Assembly: GCA_039720395.1 (NCBI GenBank) | Contig: CM077824.1 | Coordinates: 22,096,013 to 22,160,012, forward strand | Length of the DNA: 64,000 nt | Direction: 5' to 3' | Source of the DNA: Liquidambar formosana | Lineage: Eukaryota > Streptophyta > Magnoliopsida > Saxifragales > Altingiaceae | Shown: piece by piece, positions 20,901-33,585 of the stretch | How positions within the stretch are numbered: the first letter of the stretch is position 1 | Layout: each line of letters starts with the position of its first letter | The notes under the pieces: generated by a model | Told to the model about the DNA's origin: nothing | Database searches by the model: none | Seen by the model: the letters and a program-made list of their open reading frames with translations, nothing else | Translations under genes and position numbers: made by a program

Positions 20901-21736
20901 CGTCTTTACACCAAAAAGTTAAATTCCCTTACAAATGATCTATTGTGACCCTATAAGGAGACTATGAACTCGTTGCCAGTCAAATGTCAAGAATCCTCAT
21001 TTGTGAGATCAAGCACGATCCTTTAGATATGCCGTTGTCAGGGTTTGAATATGTACAGGTTATCAACTTAGCACCCGCAAGTAGAGAACTTATCCCACTA
21101 AACTTTTCACCATATGGGAACTTGCGTGTCGCCGAGATCATGAAGATTATGGGTTTCTTTCCTGGCATGGGGATGGGACCTAAGCGTCAAGGAATTTCAG
21201 AGCCAATTAAGCACCAATCGGCCTTGCATACCTTTGGCTTGGGATATAAGCCAACACAAGCAGATTACAAGGAACGAGCGCGGCTGAGAAAAGAGAAAGA
21301 GATTGCTAAAGCTCACGAGCACACTGTTATTCACCCGCTTAAGCCTTACAAGCCAACCTTGAATGGGTGCTTTATGAAAGAAGGAGAAGATTTCCCATAT
21401 TGTGGTTTTCTAGAACCTACTTATGTGGAGTCCATCGGAGCTAGAGTCCCAGGGTTTGAGATTTTCTTTGAGATTAAGTGGTATCCAATCACGGCAACCA
21501 TGGTCGAGGATTCTGCAGTAGATAGCAACAGAGAAGAGGAGGATTGGGCAGACAGCATGGATTCAGAGGTTATGGGCCGATTGCTTTCAGAATGTGTGCT
21601 AGCCATCAAAGATTGTGAAAAGATTCCAGTTCCAGCATTCCAGATAGTCAGCAAGCCACTTCAGAATTGGTACACCGAAGGATCCCCTATTCTTGTTCCA
21701 AGGAAAGAAGAGTCTAAGCCAGTGGAGGATATGTAG
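17933..21736 (+). pseudogene. gag-pro with G-patch, many stops (E2)
   Basis: One reading frame is kept for 3.8 kb but broken by stops at 18272, 19073, 19856, 20168, 20435, 20621 and 20867, among others. The initiator may be ATG 18062 (MDDTF). Domains in order: a proline-rich stretch near 18340-18470, the retrotransposon gag domain at about 18600-19090 (TGCPKTHLKMYVRAM, ITRWRKKAS), two C-x2-H-x4-H-x4-C zinc-knuckle-like motifs (YCHFHQSKGHRTDR, where the last Cys is now Tyr; FCLYHIKSGYDTKDC), a protease with IDNGAALNV near 20643, and a G-patch FFPGMGMGPKRQGI near 21160. Where E4 has an intact codon, most stops are TGG, CGA or CAG changed by a transition. Confidence 0.88.
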
Positions 21737-21922
21737 GTTTTATTTTGAGTCTTGAGTCAGCAAACAGTCTATCTTTGTTTAAAGTATTTCATTTTTTTGA
21801 GTCATTTAGAGTTGTCGTAGGTGTTGTTTTGTTGTTTCAAAGTCTTCAATTAGTAATTGGTACATTCTTTATTTTCTCGTAGAGATTATATCCATTGTCT
21901 TTGTGCCTTTTTGTTTCTTAAT
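21737..21922 (+). other. decayed intron region between pro and pol (E2)
   Basis: The donor GTAGGT again overlaps the stop of the first ORF (from 21733). The conserved TATGCAG acceptor of E1 is not found; TTCTCGTAG near 21882 is the best candidate. Not convincingly spliceable as it stands. Confidence 0.4.
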
Positions 21923-24900
21923 GTGTGTGGCATAGAAATAGACCCTAGAGACGCTGATATCCCTCTCGAGCTCGTTGAGCAAAGGAATAAAGGGATAGCA
22001 TAACTAATTATAGAAGAACTAGAATCAATTAATCTAGGGACGAATGAATTGCCAAAAATAATTAAAATTGGTACAATACTTTCCCCTTCTGTAAAAGAAC
22101 AATTGGTTGAGTTGCTAAGAGAAAATTTAGAAGCATTTGCCTGGTCTTATGAAGATATGCCTGGGGTAGACACAGACATAGTGCAGCATCATATTCCGAC
22201 CAATCCTAACATGAAGCCTGTTAAGCAGAAGTTGAGAAGAATGAAGCCTGAGTGGGCGTTGAAGATAAAAGAGGAGGTGATCAAGCAGATAGAAGCTAAG
22301 TTCCTTAAGGTTGTGGAGTACCCTGAATGGCTTGCAAATATAGTACTAGTTCTAAAGAAAGATGGCAGAGTGCGTATGTGTGTAGACTTTCGTGATTTAA
22401 ATAAGGCATGCCCTAAAGATGACTTTCGAGTACCACACAATGACGTGTTAGTCGATAGTACCGCAGGGCACGCTCTTCTTTCTTTCATGGACGGTTTCTT
22501 AGGTTACAATCAGATCAAGATGGCACCAGAAGATATGGAGAAAACGTCTTTCATCACTCAATGGGGGACCTATTGTTATAAAGTAATGCCATTTGGGTTA
22601 AAGAATGCAGGGGCAACTTATCAGAGAGCTACTACCACCTTGTTGCATGACATGATACACAAAGAAGTCGAGGTTTATGTCGACGGCATGATTGTTAAGT
22701 CAAAAGATAGGGAAGGACATGTGGCTGCGCTCAGAAAGTTCTTCGATCGTATCATAAAGTACAAGCTTCGCTTCAACCCTCAGAAATGTGCTTTCAGAGT
22801 CACTGTAGGAAAGCTGCTAGGTTTCATGATAACACAGAGAGGAATTGAAGTGGATCCAAGCAAGATCAAAGCCATTCTAGAGATGCCGCCGCCTAAGAAT
22901 GAGAAGGAAATCCGAGGTTTCTTGGGAAGATTGTAGTACATAAGCCGGTTTATAGCTCAACTCACTACCATTTGTGAGCCTGTCTTCAAGTTACTAAAGA
23001 AAGGAGAACCAAAAGAATGGAACGAGGAATGCCAGAATGCTTTTGAAGCCATTAAATGCTACTTAAGCAATCCACCGATACTGGTTCCACCTAGAGAAGG
23101 AGAGCCGCTGTTGCTACACTTAACCGTCACAGAAACTGCTATGGGGGCAATGCTCGCATAATACTTGGAAGAGTCAAGGAAGGAGAATGCCATCTACTAT
23201 CTAAGTAAGAAAATGACAGACTATGAGGTGAACTACAACGCTATGGAAAAGACTTGCGTGGCATTAGTGTGGGCCTCCCAAAAACTCTGCCATTACATGC
23301 TATCTTTCCAGGTGCTCCTTGTTAGTCACATGGATCCACTCAAATATCTACTTGAAAAGCCAATGTTGACCTATCGTACTGCGCGGTGGTTAATGTTGTT
23401 ATCTGAATTCGATATCAAATATGTAGTACAAAGCTTGATAAAAGGGAGAGTCATTTCAGAACACTTAGCAGAGAATCTAGTGTCAGAAGGAGATGGCATT
23501 GAACAAGGGTTCCCCGATGAAGACATATTGAAGATAGAAAAGAAACCATGGAAAGTCTACTTCGACGACACTGCAAATAAAAAGGGCTTTGGCATTGGAG
23601 TCTTGTTGATTTCTCCTGATGACGCCCACACCCCTCTGGCAATGAAGTTAGGGTTCGAGGCCACAAACAACATCACCGAATATGAAGCTTGCATTCTAGG
23701 TTTGGAAGCAGCCTTAGAGTTGGGAGTTGAAGAATTAGAAGTGTACGGAGACTCGGCCTTGATTATCTGCCAAATTAGAGGAGAATGGAAGACTCGAGAC
23801 GAGAAGTTGTTACCTTATCATGCTTATCTAGAAGCACTTACCAAAGAATTCGACAAAATAGAGTTCCACTACTTGTCAAGGGTAAAGAACCGCTTTGCTG
23901 ACGCTCTTGCTACACTTGCATCTATGGTGGAAATTCCAGAAGGCAGAAATGTTCGTCCACTCGTGATTGAAAGAAGAAAAGAGCCAGTGTACTGCTGTAG
24001 TATTCAGAATAGTCAAGTAACAGATGGGCGTCCATGGTTCTATGACATCCAGAGGTTCGTGGAGAAAAGGGAATATCCCGAAGGAGCTTTAAAAGTAGAC
24101 AGGCATACGTTGAGGAGATTGGCTACCCACTACATCATGTGCGGAGGAAAATTATATAGAAGATACTACAATGGCATCCACTTGCTTTGTGTGATGGAAG
24201 AAGAAGCTCAAAGAATAATTGAAGAGGTGCATGAAGGAGCAGGGGCACCTCACATGAATAGTTATATGCTAGCTAAGAAGGTTGCTCGTCTCGGTTACTA
24301 TTGGACCACCATGGAAAGCGATTGTCATCTACATGTCAAGAAGTGCCATAATTGTCAGATCTTTGCCAATGTTCAGCACTTTCCATCAATGCCTTTGAAT
24401 ACTATGTCATTTCCTTAGCCCTTTTCAACTTGGGGAATAGATATTATCGGAAAGATCCATCCTAAGTCAAAGGAAGGTCATGAGTTTATCTTGGTGGCAA
24501 TAAATTACTTCACTAAGTGGGTAGAGGTGAAGTCCTACAAAACCTTGGGGTGAAAGCAAGTGACCCATTTCATTAAGACCCACATTATTTGCCGATATGG
24601 GGTTCCACATGAGATCATATCAGATAACGGACAACACTTCCAAGGTGAGGTAGAAGAAATCTTGCAGAATTACAGCATTTAGGTTCACAAGTCTTCTCCT
24701 TATAGGCCGCAGACGAATGGAGCAGTTGAAGCAGCTAACAAGAACGTAAAGAACATGCTATAGAAGTCAGCTAAGAAGTACAATGATTGGTCAGAAAGGT
24801 TGCCACTCGTCCTATGAGGTTATCGCACTTCAATCAGATCTTCTACGGGTGCTACACCGTACTCATTGGTTTATGGTATGCAAGTAGTTCTCCCAATCGA

Positions 24901-25279
24901 GTTAGAAATTCCTTCTCTCAGGGTAATAATGGAAGATCAGTTGTCGAAAGTGGATTGGGTACAAAACAGATATAATGAGCCAGTTTTGCTTGATGAAAGG
25001 CGCTTGAATGCTTTATACCATGTTCAAGGTTATCAGCGCAGAATAGCTAGAGCTTTCAACAAGCGCGTCAAGGATCGTGGCCTAAAAGATGGAGACGTAG
25101 TGCTGAAAGAAATCCGTGCGCCTATCTTTGATCAAAGGGGCAAGTTTAGGCCTAATTGGGGTGGTCCCTACATCATAAAGGAGATATTGCCAAGAGGAGT
25201 AGTTTGATTGATGGATTTAGATGGAATAGAGTTCTCTCAACCAACCAATTTAGATAAACTCAAGAGATACCATGTGTAA
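21923..25279 (+). pseudogene. pol: RT, RNase H, aRH, integrase, dead (E2)
   Basis: The frame is kept from 21923 to the stop at 25277-25279 with no frameshift, but there are stops near 22934, 23159, 24416, 24552, 24680, 24761, 24817 and 25205. Most fit C-to-T or G-to-A changes in CAA, CAG, CGA or TGG codons. The RT catalytic motif reads YVDG instead of YVDD, so RT would be inactive even without the stops. The archaeal-type RNase H keeps YFDD, TEYEA, YGDSALI and RFADALA. Integrase keeps CHNCQ and the GAVEAAN region. The sequence is clearly diverged from E1/E4. Confidence 0.92.
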
Positions 25280-25650
25280 AGCTTGTTAGGTTGAAAACCC
25301 GTAAGGGCGGCCTAGGCAAAAGAAAAGCATGAACTACGAGGGCCTGATTCTCCATCATTCAAAAAAGAAAAAGAAGAAAAAAAAGAAGAAAAAAAAAAGA
25401 AAAGAAAATATTTACAAATATGATGGAGAAACGTAGGCAGCCCATAAAGTTACCTTGGGTGCAGTCCAATTGAGAAAAAAGAAAATAAACAAGGGGCATG
25501 GCAATTTATAAAGCAATTCATAAATCAAAGTTAATTATTTGATGGCAATTCATTCAAAACTAGAGAAATTGATAATAGCTTTATTTGTAATAATTGCAAG
25601 TCTCGAAGGACTATTATTGTTCTTAACATGCTTAAAATTCAAAAGGGTTG
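25280..25650 (+). ncRNA. post-pol conserved block with pseudoknot-like fold (E2)
   Basis: Contains GGGCGGCCTAGGCAAAAG, then at 25331-25467 a fold like that at 4436-4591: CTACGA against ACGTAG, TCTCCAT against ATGGAGA, an A-rich loop, and GGGC in the bulge able to pair with GTCC. The rest is AT-rich without a gene. Conservation between subfamilies whose LTRs differ strongly suggests constraint. Confidence 0.55.
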
Positions 25651-26916
25651 CTAATTCCTTGCTCTCTGAGAAGTCTTCTTTGTTCTAGTAGTCTTGTCTG
25701 CTTTGGTGTCGGCCTCCTTTGACCTCCTTTTACTCCCTAGTGAAGGAATCCCAATCAACTTAGCTACTTGAGCTCTCGTCGTTGTTTCTTTGTGGCCAAT
25801 ATCTTCAGATAACCACTTCTTGTATTCTTTGCTAAGCTCATAAGGTCCATTAGTGTTTGGAACTAGGGTAGTTGAGTTCCAACCGTTCCATCTATTCTCC
25901 ATCCATTTAACCAGAGACTGAGAAACGGGTTGCACAGAGTGAAATTTCCTTAAATTTGTCTGGGTGGTACTTGCTCGATTGTTTGGAATTGATTGAACTG
26001 CACCAAATTGCCAAAGGATTCGAGATGGCCACTAAAAAGAAGTCACTTTCAAGCCCATCAACTTGACAAGTGTACAGCCTATAGTTCGCAGGAACACCTT
26101 CTCGTCGCACTTCCAATAAGGCACGTGCCAACGGATAGATCACCATGAAGTATGGTACAGCATGTTAAGCCATTCGTCAGGAGAAGCATCTGGAAGGAAT
26201 TCAGGAACACGCAGACGGAAGTTCTGAGGCCCATAATTTGCAACACGAGGAGATGGTAAGAGGTTTAACCTCTCTAGCAACCACATATGAAGAAGGAAGG
26301 GGCTGCCCTCAAAATTCGCCTCAAACCAATCCTGTACCTTGTCTAGCCCATTGAGAGTTTCCGCTAGAACCATTGGAATTATGTTTCGAGACATGAAAAG
26401 AGGGATAACAAGTTCACAAATTTCAATTGGGACAAACAACGTACCATTGGTGATGAGGAACTTCCCAATCAAGCAGAAAGCTAAGGCGTGCTGACGCGGT
26501 CGAGACAAAGGTAGCCCACATGACCTCCCAAGGGGCAGAAAAGACATTGCTAGCTTGTTTAAATCTACCATGTTATCTTTTATAAAGGCCATAGCATCAT
26601 GGGTAGAGATTTCCAGAAGAAAAGCAAAAGAAGATACATAACCTTGCCGAAGGTATGGAAGGATAAAGGGTCCTGACGGTTGCACTCCGAACAGCGCGCA
26701 AAATTCCTCATGGGTGGGGCAAACTTTATTGCGATGGAAACGGAAAACATGAAGCTCGGGATCCCAAAAGTATGTAGAAGTATAGAGCATGGTCCAATTT
26801 ACCTTGACTTTGGCGAGGGAATAGAGCGCGTCCAAGCCATAACTCTTGAAAACCCTTTTGTCTTCCTTACTCATATTGCTGAAGCAAAGTGTCAAAAAGC
26901 TATCAAAAGTCTCCAT
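25651..26916 (-). pseudogene. antisense ORF, plant-mobile-domain-like, broken (E2)
   Basis: Homologue of 4728-6014. An intact first part (258 codons, 26916-26140) shows STYFWDPELHVFRF, CPTHEEFCALFGV, LAFCLIGKFLI and ETLNGLD. A stop ends it at 26140; a middle part continues in another frame (26146-25907) and the basic C-terminus (KRRSKEADTK) returns to the first frame (25935-25651), so at least two frameshifts are present. It has the same upstream TATA box. Function unknown. Confidence 0.8.
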
Positions 26917-26964
26917 GACTTGATGTTGAATGAATAATAATGGTCGATGAACATGTGGGGGGTG

Positions 26965-26972
26965 TTTTTATA
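26965..26972 (-). promoter_or_regulatory. TATA box of the antisense ORF (E2)
   Basis: TATAAAAA on the minus strand, 56 bases from the ATG, identical in word and distance to E1. Confidence 0.6.
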
Positions 26973-27059
26973 GGCCTTTTGGCTCAAATTTGAGTCCTAG
27001 AAGGCTTAGAAGTCGAAAAAAGCGTCAAAAGTCGCAAAAACACGTAAACAGCGAAACCG

Positions 27060-27116
27060 CTCGGGAGACCGGTTGAGGCCAACCGGTCCAACTGGTTCAC
27101 CAACTGGTCACCCGAG
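27060..27116. repeat. inverted repeat upstream of E2 antisense promoter
   Basis: The arms CTCGGGAGACCGGTTG and CAACTGGTCACCCGAG, with GGTCCAACTGGTT in the middle. It is clearly the same repeat as in the U3 of LTR B (14699-14755), so LTR and antisense promoter share a module in this subfamily. Confidence 0.8.
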
Positions 27117-27406
27117 GCCGTTCGTCTCGATTCTCAGTTTTGACCACTATTAACCCCCGTATGCTCCGAAAGGCCAATTTTGACCATTTTGAGCCCAAAT
27201 TGACTCAAATTTGTGTCAAGAGTCATGAAATTCAAACAACAAGAGATAGATATCATAATTCAAAGATGGGGAATGCATGAACTTGGTTTTGAAAGAAAGA
27301 ACTTGAAAAATAACATAAATGCCCATATAGGCTTAATACAAGGTTTTCACAAGTTAAGAGTTTCTAGATGCTTAAATTGAGTTTCTTAAACTTAAAATAA
27401 GTTTTT

Positions 27407-27514
27407 TCAACACTTCCTTGGTGGTTTCATTCTCTTGCTTGGCTCTGCTTCTTCTATTGGTGGAGGAGGTGGTGGAGCCGTGGCTGGGTTGTACTGAGGG
27501 AAGGAATCAATCTG
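27407..27514 (-). pseudogene. possible last exon of a second antisense gene
   Basis: On the minus strand, an acceptor-like ACTTGCAG is followed by an open frame reading FPQYNPATAPPPPPPIEEAE, a basic end (KRMKPPRK) and a stop at 27409-27407. Its upstream part would be cut by LTR C. It may be a proline-rich tail of a mobile-domain protein or chance. No homologue is visible elsewhere in the window. Confidence 0.3.
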
Positions 27515-28589
27515 CAAGTTTCCAAGAAAATAAATTATTTGAGTACTAAAGATTAAAAGAAAACCAAAGATTTTCAAAAGTTCGTGATTTGCGCTATTCT
27601 TACTGGGTGTGCGTTGTCACATCCCATTTTTGTCACCTTAGCTAGGACATATCATTTCATGTAGGATTTTGAGTCCTTTTTGAGTCTAGTCTTTTGCATT
27701 GAGTTTCTATGGCATTGAATATTATGTGTATGAATTTTGAAGTGATTTGGAGTTCATTTCGATAGTCAATAAGAACTTTTGTGACTTTAAGGGCATAATC
27801 GTCTTTTAAGCCGTATATTTTCCATTTGACTTTGGAATGAATCTCGAGTCATTCCTTTGAGTTCATATGGTTACATAGAGTCTATATATAGGTTCAATTT
27901 CATGAATTGATGGTTTAAGATCAATTCGGCCCATAGTGGTTCGGGTTGGCTAAAAGACCCTTTCTTGGTTTACTCAAATTGACTCATAAGACCCAACCAA
28001 TTTTCTCTCATTTAACTTCAATTGGGCTTTATTTACATCCTAGATATGTTTAGAAAGATCGAATTTCAATTGGGAAAGCATTTGGTTCGACCTTGTGTAC
28101 AAACCCAGTTTAGCGACGGTGAGGCACCATGGTTAACCACCTTTGTAAAACCTAACCATGCACCTATGGTTAAGGATTTTTGTCCTAAAATGCTTAAAAA
28201 TGTGTTCCATTTCGAAACACGGTCGTTTTGGCTTTTATTTCATCAAAATCGGACTTAATTTGAACATTCTAGGACTTCTACAGCGAGTAGGAGTCAAAAC
28301 CAGAGTGAAATAGAAGAGCCCCTCGGGTAACCGTCCGAGGCTGGACGGTCAGCCGTCTAAGCCAAGACAGCTAACCGTCTAGGGCTAGTTGGTCATCCGA
28401 GAGGACTCCGTCCTCAACTCAAATTCTGACTCTCTCTCCCTCTTTTGACGGTTTCCTCCGCCATTACAACTTGTTTTCTCTTAGGAATGTGTAAGTTTGA
28501 GTTGTTTGAGCACCAAGAGAGTCTTTAATAGCCCTAGGATCATTGTTTAATGAATTAATCTTAGCCATTTGTTTAGGGGGTTAGTTCTC

Positions 28590-28598
28590 TATATAAAG
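28590..28598 (+). promoter_or_regulatory. LTR C TATA box
   Basis: TATATAAAG, about 190 bp after the U3 inverted repeat whose arms begin CCTCGGGTAACC and end GGTCATCCGAG. Confidence 0.6.
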
Positions 28599-29405
28599 GA
28601 CATGATATTCAGCACATAGAGGGAGGTTAATTGCACTTTACACTTAGAGAGAGAGGGAGCTACGAGTTTGGAGAGCTAGAAGGACATCAAGAGGAGGTTC
28701 TTCAACCCTAAGCAAGCAAGGAAACAAGAAGTTTGAAGACAAGGAAGATTCTACAAGAGGTAAGCTCTTCTTGAATGCTGAACATTGGTTTTCTCCTTCT
28801 CCTTTTCCTTCTTCTTCTATGATAGTTCTAGTACATGATGTAACTCCACATGTTAGGATAGTTCAATGTTTTTAGGATGCATTATGAATGATTTTGAGAT
28901 GGCTTATGGCTTTATATGCTTGATGATCCCTGGTTTACTAAGGATTGGATAGCCTTATTCTTCTTATCCTCTTAAATCATGCATAGTTCACATGTTTAGG
29001 TTGCTGTGATAATTGTCATGAGTTGATGCTCCTGTTAGTTAATATATATGATATGAATGATATTCATGATGATTTGAGCATGTGTTAGAGTCTTTTCATA
29101 GGATTTTATGCATAGTTGTGAGATTAGGGTTTCGATTACCCTCAAATCACACAGATTTTATACAGCATGCTTAGCTTAACTCTATGAGTTGTTTCTCATC
29201 ATAGTCATTCTATATATGTTGCATATAGTTGAATCATGCTAGGTTTGCATTCATATGGTAGATTTTATAGGGTTTTTGGAGATATTATCCTTTTCTAAGG
29301 ATAATTATCCTTTTTGTTAAGTAAGGTTTTGCATGAGAGCTTTCTGTGATGTGTTTAAGCATGAAATCACTTCTATTGTGTTCTAATATATATATTTTAC
29401 ATAGG

Positions 29406-32400
29406 TGTGAACCACGGGTTTCGATCCGAGGGGAAGGAGAACCCTTCTTTTAAAAAGACTTGTAGAGATTTAAATTAATAAAAATTTGGTTTCTAAAGGT
29501 TCACAAAAACAATCAAACAAGGAGTCGCCACCTCATTTTTAGGAAAAGAGGAAAACCATAAAAACAGTTTTTAAAGAAAACCTTTGAAAACAAACCACAT
29601 TGACTCCGATCAAGGAAAAGTAGGTCTATTAAAACAAGAGAGGATTCGGAGACCAAGTTACGATGTGGGAAGGTTCTAGGAAACATCCTATAGGCACCCA
29701 CATCGCCCCAAAATGGGTCTCTGAATTTATATGGGCTATTTCAATCACTTCCTAATTAGTTACCATGCATATGCAAAGAATCATCCATAGATTAATCGCA
29801 TTCATCCATGAACATCCATAAAGCAATAAACATCCCTAAAGCATGTAAACATCCATGAATAAGTATGAGAGATATGGAAAGCAAGTAAGAGATAGAGAGA
29901 ATAAACAAACAAATCCATCCTATCCACTAGCAAATATGTGATGGATAAATGAGCAAGCATAGGTCCATCCTACTCCACTAACAAATATATGATGGATAAA
30001 TATATAAGCATGGGTCCATCCTATCCACTAGGATATATGTGATGGATAAATAAGCAAGCATAGGTCCATCCTACTCCACTAACAAATATGTGATGGATAA
30101 ATGTATAAGCATGGGTCCATCCTATCCACTAGCATATATGTGATGGACAAATAGGTAGAAAGAAGGAGAAAGAAAGAGAAAGAAAACCTAAGATACTTAG
30201 TATCCTAGGGCGGACTTGAACATCAAATGAGCGCCTACGTACCTTACATACAAAGATATAAGGATCAAAGTCCACGTAATTCGATTGAGAAGGGGTTACT
30301 CCCTTTACAATGAACTATAAACCCTAAGTTTCCATTAAAAGAAAAGAAGAGTTTTAAAAGAAGAAGGATTTCCAAAAAAGGAATTTGAGAAAAGATAGGA
30401 TTCAAAAGAGATAGAACTCTTATCCAAAAAAAGAAGTTTGAGAAATGTAGAATTCTAAAAGAGATAGAACTCTAAATAAAACAGAATTTTAATAGAAATA
30501 GAATTCTAAAAGAGATAGAACTCTAATTAAAACAGAATTTTAAGAGAGTTGGAAACATAGGACTTCTAATTCAAAGTAAAGACAATAACCCTAGGAGGGA
30601 GAAGAGAACAATTCACACAATACTCACCATGAACCACTTACCATATGCAAATTATCCCGAAACATCGAGAAAACACCAATTAATCACCCCATGTATTCTA
30701 TAGGGCAATTATTAAGCTCAAATCCACCATATTCATGCTCAAATCATCATTAGGAGACCTAATTCAAATCTGGACAGAATACTAAACATGCATATAATGA
30801 CCTAACACTCATGAAAATAACAAAAATCAAAAGAAAAACTCAAACCTATATGCTCCTATGTGCTCAAATCATCCCAAAACATCGAGAAATCACCAATTAA
30901 TCACCCTATGTATTCTATAAGGCAATTATTAAGCTCAAATCATTCATATTCATGCTCAAATCATCATTAGAAGACCTAAATCAAATCTGGACAGAATACT
31001 AAATATGCATATAATGACCCTAAACTCATGCAAATAACAAAAATCAAAAGAAAAACTCAAACCTAATATGCTCCTATATGCTCCAAACACCCTAACATGC
31101 ACAAAACTATCAAAAGCATGCTAAATAGGCATTACCATGATGAAAATATCAGATGACAATCCTAAACATGAAAAGAAAATCTACCATGATGCCTTAGGTA
31201 AGTGCTTTATGTAAGAATGTGAAATAATCATCCTTACGGCAAGCTTTTTTAAGTAAAACTATCCGGAGATAATTTTACGTAGAAATCACTCTGTATGCAT
31301 GGTTTCTTCACATATCCTATGTAAAATATATACCTAAGAATGCAAAGAAACTCACAGCGCACTTAAACACACTCCAGAAAGCATCCATGCACAACCTCAC
31401 CCTCTAAGGACGATAATTATCCGCGAAAAGGATAATCATCCATACACCTATGAAGACGAGGCTTACACAGCAAGTGTCCTATACAAAAGATACTTAAAAT
31501 CATGCATGTAATTGAACCATGAAGAGAAAACATCCTAAACACATCAATTGATTTTTTATGCAAAATGCACCTCTATCCTTAAGAGAAAAACTATCCTAAC
31601 AGCAAACAATTCGCAATCCTAATCCACTAACATGCTTTCCCATCATATTTGAATCATATACACTCTAAAATATAGAGTATATATGGTTCCTAAATCAATT
31701 CTAAGCCATAATTATGCAGAGAATGAAGTAGAAGAAGAAGGAATTGTAAAAGGATGCAAAGGAGACTTACAACAAGGCAAGGGTCTTCGCTGCGTTCTTC
31801 CTTCTCTTTGGCTTGGTTCCCTCCTAGTTCTCCTTTGAAATTGCAGTAGAAAGCCTCCTCCAAGTGATATGGGTGTGTTCAAACTCGTGGTCCCTCTCTC
31901 TCTTATGAATATGAAGTGTCAAATAAGCCAAAAGTCCCTTATGCTGATGAATGAGCCTCTATTTATAACCAACCAACCATATGAACCAATGGTTGGGATT
32001 AATTCACCATAAAATCAATCTAGGGCTGTAATTAAATCCCATGAATGTTAAACAACTCAAAACCACCTCCGAATAGGCTTAGAAGTCCTTTAGAAGGCTG
32101 AAATTCAGAGTGGTAGAGTCCCATTCCGTCAAAAATGCAAAAGGAGATAAATCAGGACGAAAGGCTCGGGTGACCGGTTGGGGCCCGGTTGGTGAACCGG
32201 TCCAACCGGTTGAGCCCAACCGGTCACCCGAGAAGAATCCAAAAATTTTGGAATTCTAGCTCGGTTTGGACTCCGAACTTCAAACGGACACAAATTCTTC
32301 ATTTTAACTCTGATTTGAGTGATTTAAAAGCCAAAATTTCAAGGATTCAATGTAGAATAAGCCTAGAATATTCTTGAACCAAAAATCCCTAACCACGGTC

Positions 32401-32865
32401 AGGTGGCTGGGTTTTCATGAGGCGATTACCCGAAAAAAGGTCAATTAACCATAGGGTAATGTGGTGAACCAATCCAAAACCTATCAATAAATTAAATTGG
32501 CTCTTAAATTGGACTCATTTCATCATTATAAGATCAATGGAACACTCCAGAACAAATTTGGAAGTTAATTGGAAAATATACGAAGTAGAAGACGAAATTG
32601 CTCTTCAAGTCGCAAAAGTTCTAATTAGCTATCCAAACCTATCTGGAATTGAACCAAATTTCACACACATATCCAAAATGATCCTAGAAACTAAATGCAA
32701 GTGATGGGACTCAACAAAGAGACAAAAATATGCATGCAATGATGACCTATTCTCCTAAGGCTTAAAAGGGCAAAATTGTCCTTTAAGGCTTAGGGACTCC
32801 TAGATGCTTCTAAACCTAACCAAATGCTATCATGATCTCATGAGGGTGAAAATGGGGTGTCTACA
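29406..32865 (-). repeat. inverted solo LTR of family B
   Basis: Reverse-strand copy of LTR B inserted in LTR C: begins TGTGAACCACGG, ends TGTCTACA. The flanks are ATAGG and GTAGG, a 4/5 match for a 5-bp target duplication. It is about 410 bp longer than the E2 copy because of extra 51-bp units at 29914-30150 and a roughly 220-bp duplication around 30650-30990. It has the TATA box (31960-31967), the GC-rich inverted repeat (32165-32232), the pseudoknot-like motif (30212-30283) and the U5 stem-loop (29661-29705). A single LTR between duplicated flanks means the internal part was lost by recombination. Confidence 0.9.
29914..30150. repeat. 51-bp minisatellite inside the solo LTR
   Basis: Between four and five units beginning CATCCTA and containing TGATGGATAAAT; CCATC and GATGG can pair within each unit. 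The E2 LTR has only two copies, so the array expands or contracts inside LTRs. Confidence 0.8.
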
Positions 32866-33585
32866 GTAGGATATGATGATTGCACTTCCCCATAATGACT
32901 TTTTTACGTGAAATTATCTTAGGATAGTTTTGCTTGAGAAAGCTCGTCTGCTTGAGAAAGCTCGTCGTAGGAAGGTCTATCTTCATATTTTACATAAAAT
33001 ATCATCTTTGTGGTTAGAATAGGCTTTGTTGTCATGTTTATTGATATTGTGGGAGTCTCTCATGATTGTTAGTGTGTCTTTGGTAGGTTTTATGCATGTT
33101 AGTCAGGTCATTGCATGTAGGATTGAGTTAGGGTCCTTAGTTATTCATTATTCTTGTTGTTTGCATGATAAATGGATGATTTTAGGCTTTGTCTTGGTTC
33201 TGTCCAGATGAGTATATTGCTCTCTTTTCATGGTTTTGTGCACTTGTAAGGGTGCAAACAGGTACAATACTTGTCCTATTGCAAATAAGACTGCTATTGC
33301 TTGAAATTGCTAATGCTTGGAGCTTTTGCGCTCAGGTAAGTAGGGTATGAAGTGTCCTAATTTACTTTTCTTTTCTTATTCTTTCTCTTCTCCCTCCTAG
33401 GGTTACTTCTTAACACGAACACTTGGTAATTATCAAGGGTTTCCTTCATTAATAAAATTCTGGTTTTCTATCAAAGTTTCCATCTTGTGGAAGTTTTCAA
33501 CTTTGGACTATTCAATACATTTTTGAACAAGGAAACCTAGGGTTTTTACCATAGGTTTGTATTAGGTTGTAACCCTATTCTTTTC

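Larger units (their letters stand above)
14066..27614 (+). mobile_element. E2: decayed Tat-lineage element with LTR B
   Basis: 5' LTR (14066-17113), PBS, leader, gag-pro, pol, post-pol block, antisense ORF, and 3' UTR up to 27614, where LTR C begins. No plus-strand LTR B follows inside the window, so its 3' LTR is missing or beyond the right edge. The coding part keeps the reading frame almost throughout but has about twenty in-frame stops. It inserted into F1; the left flank is GTTGG (14061-14065). Its protein differs clearly from E1/E4, so it is a separate subfamily. Confidence 0.88.
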
